This document shows positions 55,660 to 64,000 of a stretch of DNA of 64,000 nucleotides, in pieces. Location of the stretch: contig CM067360.1 of NCBI GenBank assembly GCA_034401795.1, positions 49,748,573-49,812,572 of the forward strand, given 5' to 3'. Position 1 is the stretch's first letter. The number at the start of each line of letters is the position of its first letter. This DNA comes from Chaetoderma sp. LZ-2023a. Taxonomy: Eukaryota; Mollusca; Caudofoveata; Chaetodermatida; Chaetodermatidae. The notes beneath the pieces are model-generated. The model was given only the letters and a program-made list of their open reading frames with translations. It had not been told where the DNA came from and did not search any database. The translations under genes were made by a program, and so were the position numbers.

Positions 55660-56994
55660 TAGGCTTGCACAATTATTCGATATTATCGAAAATCACAATT
55701 TTTTTCCCAGCCACAACTTTTTACAATATGATTTTGAAAAAATTGAAATATCGCGCAAATTTTATTGTCACATCGTATTCTGCCTATTTGTCATGTGTTT
55801 GTAGCGTAGCCATCTATTACGGCAAGCTAGTGTTCAATTTATTTCCAAACCAACATCTTTGCGAGAGAGGTGGCCTTGTATTAGGAATAGGTGAAGAAAA
55901 AGTTGAAGTTCAGCCTTAAAAATTGTTTTAAAAAATGGACAATAATACAAAAATTTAACGCAATTTACCAGTACAATTTCTTGCCGCCCTACGGTATACC
56001 TCAAAACCACGATCGCATGAGTGAAATTATTATCTCGAATGGTATAAATATTGTATATTTCTTAATAAGCATGGTTTATAAAATCAAAATTAATCCTAAA
56101 TTTGACAATAAATGGCGTAACGAAAATATATAGATCACGCAATATTGCTTGCTCTCCTGTTTTTGGAGGCGAGAGGCGGTGCGTTCACAAATGTGATGGC
56201 TAACTGAGATGGTATACACAATTTAGCCAGCAAGGTGAACTATCCAAGATATTTATGAAGGATAACTATTATTAGTAAAAATATATAGATCACATGATTT
56301 TGCTTGCGCTCCTGATTTTGGAGGCGAGAGGAGGTGCGTTCACAAATGTGATAGCTAAATGAAACGGTATACTCGCTTTAGCCTGCAAGGTTAACTATCC
56401 GAGATGTTTCTGAAGGCTAACTATTATTAGTAAACAGGTACTCGTAAATGCGGATCAGATCTAAACATTAGATATCTATGGATCTATAGTGCATTTCTAA
56501 TGTCACATGATTTGTACATTTTCACAAAGACGACATGAAATGTAAAATTTTTGGATTAATTTTGATGTAATAAACGATGATTATAACAGAGTACGCAATA
56601 TTTAGTTTGTCCATTGTAATAATTTCACTCCCACAATGATGGACAGGGTATAAATTAAGCCAAGGTGTAAGGCGTCAAAAATTTACAATGGGAAATTGTG
56701 TCGTCCTATTCTCGTGTTATTAACGATCGTTTTTTAAGCATCTTGGCGACTGGATTTAAAGTTTTTGTTGAAATTTAACATATTAGAAGTCATACTTGGT
56801 TAAAACTGATATGAAAACTGATAGTGAAGCCAACATGTCTACATAAGCCAAACCGTGCAGTCCAACTCGACCCAAGACCAATTCACCCCATGAATTCATA
56901 TACCATAAAATAGGCTATATGATATATCAAAATATCGCGATTTTCTCACCATGATATATCACGATACCTCCTAGGACAATATCGTGCAAGCCTA
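55660..56994. mobile_element. Non-autonomous hAT-like element 1
   Basis: Starts TAGGCTTGCACAATTATT; the reverse complement of its right end reads TAGGCTTGCACGATATTG. It is flanked by GAGGGAGG (55652-55659) and GAGGGCGG (56995-57002), an 8-bp duplication with one mismatch, as in hAT elements. No transposase frame is visible. An internal 154-bp tandem duplication lies at 56123-56434. Confidence 0.75.
56123..56434 (+). repeat. Tandem duplication, 154-bp unit, inside hAT-like element 1
   Basis: Two copies beginning AAAATATATAGATCAC at 56123 and 56277. Both contain TTTTGGAGGCGAGAGG and GTGCGTTCACAAATGTGAT. Confidence 0.9.
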
Positions 56995-57257
56995 GAGGGC
57001 GGTGATGTCACAATCAAATGATGGAGGTCCCACATGAAAGTGGAAAAGTCCAGCAACAAGTGTCTGAATTGTATGTCTTTGGTGAATTGTATGTCTTTGG
57101 TGAATTTACATTTTAATAAACATTATGTTCAATATTTGGAAATTTAAGTTTGACTATGGCAGGAGCAGGTCCCAGTAAAATTAGTTTCATAATATTCCAC
57201 ATCTTACCTGTATTGCTACATTGAAATTTTGATTCTGAGAATTCAAGTTTCAATATG

Positions 57258-57447
57258 TTAACCCTCTAAAGGTGAATATTTGTAAAAAAAAATATTAGAA
57301 TTCTGCTTATTGATGTCCATTTACAGGCCAAACAAAGACTTTGAAATATTACCACAGGAATTCCTGCGGTAAATTTTCAAAGGTAGTCTTGGGGCAAAAT
57401 CTGAAGAGGCCTAGAAATCACTTCAGGGAGAACGGAAGTGTAGCATG
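57258..57447. repeat. Partial palindromic TTAA MITE (family B) and adjoining repeat, broken by hAT-like element 2
   Basis: Begins TTAACCCTCTAAAGGTGAA and contains TCCATTTACAGGCC with a palindrome centred on CACAGGAATTCCTGCGG. It continues into CACTTCAGGGAGAACGGAAG and then the hAT insertion; the same sequence resumes after 58589. An unoccupied inverted copy of this junction lies at about 63020-63110. Confidence 0.7.
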
Positions 57448-58581
57448 TAGGGGTGCAACGATACACTAAGCAACAATACGATACGCATCACGATACTTCT
57501 GTCACGATGCGATACTTCATGTCAGCTATGACAATGACAAAGTAAAATATTTTTAGCAGCCGTTGTAAAACGAGCGAATTGTATTGGCCAAAACCATCCA
57601 ATCGGTAGCTCTGTGAAATCTGCTTTATATTTTTTATATCCGGATGACTAGGCTAATGTCGTAAGATGGCAGATTCCAGCGGTTCTGAATGTCATATTTA
57701 TGAATATTTACGGCAATTTGAGACACTGTTTATGTACAGGCATTTTATATTTTTACTTACCAGCTCTTAAAATTCCACGCAAATGTGCAGCAATTACGAG
57801 TCAAAATAAAATTAGTTCAACTAAACCACGACCAGTTGGAAATTCCCGGGAAAATAGCCAGCTAATGTCTAATGACGTAGTAGTCAGGGGAATAATCTGA
57901 TTGGATGCTGTTGGAATCACCCTTTATGGAACTCCAATTAGTGTGCATTTATGAATGAAATTCCTCTATAGGGTATGTTACGTGCGTCAGGCACTCATTG
58001 ATTTAATAATTTGAAGCCTCATTTTCGTATCTCACTCGCACGTATTTTCGTATTTCATGCTGATCCCATAGACACCCTCCGCATCGTACAAAAGCAAGCG
58101 ATTTTTTTCTATAGTACATAAACAGTAAAAGCTGTTTCATTGCCTCCCACCGCGGTTCCTTTTCGTGAGAAATTTGGATTAAATTTAAGGAATTCTTATT
58201 GCCGCCGTCGTTGTAGAAGTGTTTAAAGACGGAACTAAATATGTTTGTGACAGTTTATTGAAAAGATTGCGAGAATTGACCAAGAACGATGTAAAATTTA
58301 TGTGGCGTTACCAGATTTCGTAACTAACAGTCGTGACTTGTCCCTAAATTTTCTGCACTAAAATCCCTCCTCGAGGTAAAGTTGCATCGTAGTTTAAAAA
58401 GGTTATTGTATCCGCATATTATTTAGAGTGTTTTACGTCTAAAATCAATGGTCATATCCGATTTTACTGAATTAATCTCACTTGAAATTTTTTTTTGCCG
58501 TGTCACGATTCGGAAAACAAGTATCATGTATCGTATCATGGGGAAAGTATCGCGATGCGTCGATGAATCATTGCAGCCCTA
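57448..58581. mobile_element. Non-autonomous hAT-like element 2
   Basis: Starts TAGGGGTGCAACGATACAC; the right end is TGAATCATTGCAGCCCTA, giving matching imperfect terminal inverted repeats. Exact 8-bp duplications GTAGCATG lie at 57440-57447 and 58582-58589. Subterminal CGATAC / GTATCG words are repeated at both ends. No transposase frame. Confidence 0.88.
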
Positions 58582-58639
58582 GTAGCATGTGTCACCCATG
58601 TCAGTTAATAACTATGACCTATAGTGGTCACATTAGCAA

Positions 58640-59070
58640 TATCTCATCAACCACTTAATGTAGAGTTGTGAAATTTGGTGTGGTTGACTTTTCTGGGATA
58701 CGCAATAGATACATATGGCACATGCCTTATCTATGCACTTGTGGAAAATGTTATTATGAAACCTGTCTATAGCAGACACGTTTCGGCCTGACAAATAGTG
58801 ATTTTTAAAAGCAAGTGGTCGCCTATGGCAAAACATTTACCACAGTAAATGTTTTTTGGCACCACACGATGGCAATTCTTCAAGATGTGTGGTCTTACAA
58901 CCATCTGTCTTAAAGAACCATCACCGTGCAGCTCCAAAAGCAAGTGTTGGTTTGGCTGTATATGTGAATTAGTAATTTTGAGCAAGGATTTCACATAAAT
59001 AATGAGGAAATGACATAAAATGAGAATTGTCCAAGAATTACTACATGTTCAAACCGTCCCATTTTTAGCT
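58640..59070. other. Unassigned sequence
   Basis: Short inverted words such as TTTACTGTGG / CCACAGTAAA occur near 58838-58850. No gene recognised. Confidence 0.35.
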
Positions 59071-59074
59071 CACC

Positions 59075-59590
59075 TGGCCTGAAAGGCCAAGTATGCTTAT
59101 GCCATGGCGACCGTCCGTCGTCCGTCAACTTTTCCTTTAAACGACTTCTCAAGAACCACTGGGCCGATTTCAATTATATTTGGCAGGAAGCGTCCTTAGG
59201 GCATAGGGATCCAAGTTTATTCAAATGAACCCGATCGGTCAATTTGGCTGACGGCCGATTTTGGAAAACGCCTTTAAAAATCTTCACCAAAACCGCTTAT
59301 GGGATTGATGCAAATCACTTAAATATGATCTAGGGCAAGAGCTAAACCAAGTTTGTTCAAGGGAACTTGATTGGTCAAATGGTTCGGCAGCCATCTTGAT
59401 TGACCTAGTTGTTGCAAAAATGACTTCTCAAGAACCGCTGAAGGGATGAGCCGAAATTTGGGAGATACGATTGGGGCCTAAGGGCCATTAAAGTTTGTTG
59501 AAGAGAAGTTGATCCATCAAAAAACAAGGCCGCCATGGGCCAATCAAAATATAGTGTGTTTAGCGGCCATATTGGATTTTTTATTTGATG
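59075..59590 (+). repeat. Dispersed repeat with three diverged internal units
   Basis: Starts CACCTGGCCTGAAAGGCCAA and GTCCGTCGTCCGTCAAC. Units near 59145-59265, 59285-59400 and 59425-59580 share ACTTCTCAAGAACC(A/G)CTG, AAGTTT(A/G)TT(C/G)AA and a closing GGC(A/C)GCCAT-type word. I recall similar sequence as a common interspersed repeat of mollusc and other invertebrate genomes; this was not searched. Confidence 0.65.
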
Positions 59591-59599
59591 GATTTTGAA

Positions 59600-62583
59600 G
59601 TTGAAATGTCCTAATAATACTAACACATCAGTATCTCTGCATGATATAATTGTTCATCCATATCCTGTTTTGGTAATTTCTGCAGCATGGAGAATAATGC
59701 GTATAGCGGCTTTATCATGATTGGACATCAGTGTAGTTACATCTGTCAAATGTACAGTAGACGATTCTACGGCCAACCTATCAATAAAACCACCAGATGT
59801 TACCATTTCCAGATCGTACAAATTCCTCTTATCCATAAGCTTTAGGCTAAAGAAATTAGTGAGTTCAGCTTTATTTTCAGCAAGCTCAATATATTGTTTC
59901 CAATTAGTTGGCGATGGAACATCCCTGTTATCAATCTTTCACCGAATTGGTTTGTTAGCTCCCAGCGAATCCTTGTTGAATCCTTAATGGTAGGACCGTC
60001 ATACCTGTCAAAGACAACATCCACCCGGGAACTTGAATTGGTGAAATGACTAAACACAGATGCTGTAAATGCATCGGCGGGATCGCCAAAGTTCTTTGCT
60101 GACATTGGTTTCCCAATCGCTTGCACCAATGATTGACCATCTATGATTGTGCACGTCTTTAAGTCTGTCGCTGGGAGAAATTATACTACAGTTGTGCCTG
60201 ATTCAAGAATCTGTCCAAGTGCGGCCTTGTTTGTAGACCTCAGTTCTCCTGCGATGTTAGAAAGGGACAGCGGGACTGGTGACAATTACTTGTGGAGACG
60301 CTACGTACTTGGTACATAGATTTGAATGTCAAACTCTTTAACTGCTTTAGCTTGTCATCAAAATATACATCTTTTGTACATAAGCCGGATTGCACGAATT
60401 CTTTAAGCTTGATTTCACGTTGATTGGCGCAGTCATAAGGGCAGAAGTAATGTTCGGAGGAGCAATATCACATGTTGCCAGACACACGGCATCAATGTTA
60501 TCATGGTTAAAACACCAAACATATTCAATTGATTAACTATTTTCTGAGCATCTTGTTTATCCCTTGTGACTCTGGAAAGTCCAATGTCCTTTGTACTAAC
60601 AGACGCGTATCCATCATCATGGACACTGATATCAAGAAGGTTATGTGTATCATCAAGTATGCAGCTACGTTCATTATAGTTAAGACACCATCAGTCTCTT
60701 GCACCATCTGATCTGGTAATTCCAATGAGTCCACCAGCCACGTTGCCAATTTTATTTACGTACTCTAATGCCTGATCTGTAGACAACTGACTAAATGTGT
60801 TCTGTGATGTATGCACAATGAAATTGCGCTCAAGAACCTCTTTGTAGACATCAGGGTGGGTTGTTTCAAGTTGCATGGAATCAGCAAGATAAACAGCGCC
60901 CCAACGTGTATAATTTGTGTAATCATACAAGGCGAACCATGGAAGCATATCACTGAAGGCTGAGATATGTAGTTTACAATTTCCCGTACGCTCTGCTCGA
61001 ATAAACTGAAGGAGAATTGAAACCATCTTTATATATGTAAGCCAAAATCGCGTGGTTGGTGGTTGAGTTTTCTAAAATTCAGCCAATAGTTTGAGTACAT
61101 TTTGCTGCCGAAGACCGTTTTCTAAGTGATTCAATTTACCAACTGTTGCTTCAATATTTGCGTGCCTTTCCAACGACTCGACTAAATTTGTGGCAGCTAA
61201 TTGAATTTCACATTTGACCTCTTGACTTTAGACAATGACACAAGATGTGGCCATAGTATTTTCCATAGTGCCTCAAAGGTTAGTTTGTGAACACGAATTG
61301 TTCTATTGTATGACTTGGCTTGCATATTGTTATGGGATGTATTCTCACCGAAAACTCCATTTTCTGTCCGTACTTCCACAAGACCAGAGTCACTCAAATT
61401 CTTGGCAATGTGAAAGCCACCAAGACATATGTAAATCAATTGACACGCGACTTTATTTGCCCACTGCAATTCCTTTGCTTTGCAATAAAGTTGTTGATCC
61501 AGTGTTATTACAGTAGATTATCCTGGGTTTACTCTTCTCGAGATTCTCAAGCAACGTGTGAGAACCGTCCACAGAGTGGCTGTTTCATGAGCAGGGGCAT
61601 TAATAATCAGCAAATAACCTATTGTACATATCTAATTATTGTCAAAAGTTGTGATCCGATTAAATCCAGTCCACACCGGCACAGCATGACTATCAGAACC
61701 ATAAATTTGAGAAAGAATCCACGAAAGATCTGTAGAATTTGCCGAGTCAGCAACTGTTTGATCTGGCGTATACAATTACTGATCTACGCCTTCGGAGAAT
61801 AGAGGCTGTGCGCGGGAAGATGATTCTCGATAATGTGCTGGCACAGTCACAGATTTCTTCTTATCTAAGACTAATTCTGATTCACACTGTTGCTATGAGC
61901 GACCTCTGGAAAGTTACCATTTGAGTAGCATAGAATGTGCCCATTCTATCGGGTCTCTTCTATGATATCAATATTATCAGCGGCAAATTGAAAGAAGTTG
62001 ATTGCAACTAGATTCGATGGTATTGAAACGTTATCATGTTCAGCATATCTCTGCAGGCTTCGTGTTGCTGGTGTTGTATCTAGACGATGCACTTGATCAA
62101 AACTGATACAATGGCCTGCGTGGTGCACCAGTTCAATTAAGGATTTCTGTTGACAAAAGATACATAAATCAGAGTCTATTGACTGAATTTCACTTCATAA
62201 GACTGAATGTTGTTGCTCAGTATTAGTAGAGGTTTTAGCGATCCTAGAAGTTAATGTAGCAAATCTATTTTGAGTCTACTAATGAGCATTGCACTAGTGA
62301 ATGTAGTATAGCAATCTTTATGATAGAGAATGTCAGTGTTCTTTACTACTTCATTCAAGTTAACAATTGTTAATCTTTCAATAATGTTCATATTGCCATG
62401 GTCACCATACTTTTTACGTTCTGAAATCACATGTTCAAGTCTGGAAAGGCCTGATTCTTGAAGTTTTCTCGGGGGGTCGTTTTCTGTCATCATTTTGACA
62501 CAGAATACAAAGACTAAAATCTGTACTTCTATTGGAGCTCCTTTTCCGTGTTTGTATATGTGATACCATGTCCATATTAGCAT
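59600..62583 (-). pseudogene. Decayed member of a large multicopy invertebrate protein family of unknown function
   Basis: Fragments occur in protein order from high to low coordinates. 62583-62251 has SRLEHVISERKKYGDHGNMN and LYHKDCYTTFTS. 62128-61946 has HHAGHCISFDQVHRLDTT, VSIPSNLVAINFFQF and ADNIDI. 61026-60691 has FIRAERTGNCKLHISAFSDM, NYTRWGAVYLADSMQLE, STDQALEYVNKIGNVAGGLI and GITRSDGARD. About 60290-60130 has LSPVPLSLSNIAGELRSTNK and CTIIDGQSLVQAIGKP. 60129-59842 has NFGDPADAFTASVFSHF and RVDVVFDRYDG. I recognise this order from many near-identical hypothetical proteins in corals, molluscs and other animals; whether they are transposon-borne is not settled here. Multiple frameshifts and stops. 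Confidence 0.78.
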
Positions 62584-63247
62584 CCATACAATATGAATGC
62601 ATCTCCTGTAACATTGAAAGAGAACTGATTATTCAGTAGCAAACAAGAAAAGTAGTATTAATTAAATAATTAAGATTGTTAGATTGTCAGCTTTATAAGG
62701 CAAAACTGTATATAGGTTATATTCAGGAAGATTTGTAAAATGTAATTATTGTGCATAGCTATATTACAATAAAAAATGGTTGAAAATCTGCCTTCCGAGG
62801 CTATATAACATATGAAAAATTAAAGGTACAAGACTATGTAATATTGTGCCCCTGTAGAATGTTCACGTTACATAGATACGCAAATTTGAGCTATGTAGCC
62901 CAAAGGATTACAGAGATCTCATCATTTTTGTGAATTCTGGCGTCATAATACGAGCCGCCATTTTGATGACATCATAGCCAGCTAACGCAGATGAAATGTA
63001 AGTGTCATCCGGGCTAAATGTGATTAGTATATGTCATAGTTAATAACTGACATGGGATACACATGCTACACATCCGTCCTCCCTGAAGTAAAAATTCTGA
63101 ATTTTACCGCTAGAGTCTAAAATAGTCTAAATAGTGGGAGAAAGACGACACCTTCACACCGGTCTCCTCCGTAAGTACAAACTTTGTTGGGAAACTAAGT
63201 CATCAAGAAATGCGGGCTGACATCCACATACAGAGGCAACTCAGATT
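62584..63247. other. Unassigned sequence with an unoccupied copy of the hAT-like 2 target
   Basis: About 63020-63110 is an inverted copy of the sequence flanking 57448-58581, including CATGCTACAC without an insertion. No gene recognised. Confidence 0.6.
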
Positions 63248-64000
63248 ATGTCTACCCTTCTTCAAACAAGAAACTATGCTCGACATCCTCAGATGACGCA
63301 ATCTTCCCAGGAGCTTACCATAGCTACGTGGAATGTACATGGTCTGAGTGCAACATCAAAGAGGCAAACCTTAGGTGCAGACTGTGAACACTATAACATC
63401 GATATCGCATGCGTTCAAGAGACTAAAGTAGCTAAACACTCAGAGCACCAACTACAGACAGGCCATTAGCTAGTGCTCATGAAGCAAAAACAGGCTGCAT
63501 ACCGGGGCTTAGGCTTCGTAATCGGACCAAGGGTCTTGGATCATGTCATTAGTTTTGGATACGTCACTGATCGCGTTGCATTCATCAACCTGGCTATACC
63601 TGCGCGAAAACACCCCACCACTAAGTGTCGAATTGTCAACGCATATGGCCCAACTACCGAAAAAGCCAATGAGAATTCAGCAATATTAGATTCCTTCTAT
63701 GCAGAACTGAGCTCCACCATTACAACCCTATCTAGATGGAAACTGTTCGTGTGTTGAGATTTCAAATCCAAGCTGGATAAACTCGGAATTGCGGACAAAA
63801 GTTCAGGACTTGGCTTATGCATGGGATCCTATGGAGAGGGCACATGCAACAGCAATGGAGATGCGTTGGTGCCATTCTTTGGTTTCAATGGCCTATTTGT
63901 CACAAATTCGGCTTTCAAACACCCATGCCGTCACTGGACAACATGGACTGGACACATTATTGAGCGCAAAGCCCCAAAAGGTTCTACGGCTACAACAGCG
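63248..64000 (+). pseudogene. Non-LTR retrotransposon AP-type endonuclease domain, start of ORF2, runs off the window
   Basis: Reads LTIATWNVHGLSATSKRQTL (Asn of the catalytic site), DIACVQETKVAKH (catalytic Glu), YRGLGFVIG, then CRIVNAYGPTTEKANENSAI and, where GDFN is expected, a stop followed by DFKSKLDKLG. FKHPCRHWTTWTGH follows. The organisation fits the apurinic-like endonuclease of RTE/CR1-like LINEs, which nicks the target for priming. Stops at 63467-63469 and 63755-63757 show it is dead. The RT would lie beyond 64000. Confidence 0.87.

Noticed and set aside
55660..56994. Transposase gene in hAT-like element 1
   Set aside because: Frames at 55665-56133 are short, AT-rich and show no hAT dimerisation or catalytic motif.

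Overview
All calls were made by reading the sequence by eye; no alignment or database search was run, so boundaries carry an uncertainty of a few to a few tens of bases. The window is eukaryotic, intergenic or intronic DNA built almost entirely of transposable elements, most of them decayed. The mixture (DIRS tyrosine-recombinase retrotransposons, a Penelope-like element with a GIY-YIG endonuclease, Ty3/gypsy, non-LTR fragments, TTAA-flanked and 8-bp-TSD elements) fits a marine invertebrate, perhaps a lophotrochozoan such as a mollusc; that placement is a guess. No intact host gene was recognised.

Layout. 1-2602 (minus): broken Ty3/gypsy gag, protease, RT and RNase H. 2680-3932 and 5598-6931: two long inverted copies of one LTR-like sequence, with a heat-shock-type promoter architecture between them at 5031-5174. 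7672-9886: a tandemly duplicated CRE/TATA promoter ahead of a tandemly duplicated, damaged C2H2 zinc-finger gene. 10395-10660 and 14252-14466: fragments of a non-LTR RT and a Penelope endonuclease. 16611-23254: DIRS-1, with terminal inverted repeats, internal complementary region, ORF1, RT/RNase H and tyrosine recombinase. 25134-32841: DIRS-2, inserted in a TTAA-flanked MITE. 33.8-54.0 kb: a deep nest in which a Penelope-like element (36915-47235, minus) lies inside ORF1 of DIRS-4 (35713-53872), and DIRS-3 (37831-44990) lies inside the RT of that Penelope element; DIRS-4 itself appears to sit in an older inverted-repeat element. 54.2-59.6 kb: diverged tandem repeats, MITEs and two non-autonomous hAT-like elements with 8-bp duplications. 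59.6-62.6 kb (minus): a decayed copy of a multicopy invertebrate protein family of unknown function. 63248-64000: AP-endonuclease start of a non-LTR retrotransposon running off the window.

How the parts work together. Each DIRS copy carries the parts of a circle-mediated cycle: ORF1 (gag-like, with a Cys/His cluster), RT/RNase H for copying, a tyrosine recombinase in place of an integrase, and terminal inverted repeats whose outer ends are both complemented by an internal region, as needed to close a circle. All four copies contain stops, frameshifts or altered catalytic residues and look dead. DIRS-2 and DIRS-3 belong to one family (shared terminal repeat); DIRS-1 and DIRS-4 are two others. 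The nested order gives a relative history: MITE-like element, then DIRS-4, then Penelope, then DIRS-3.
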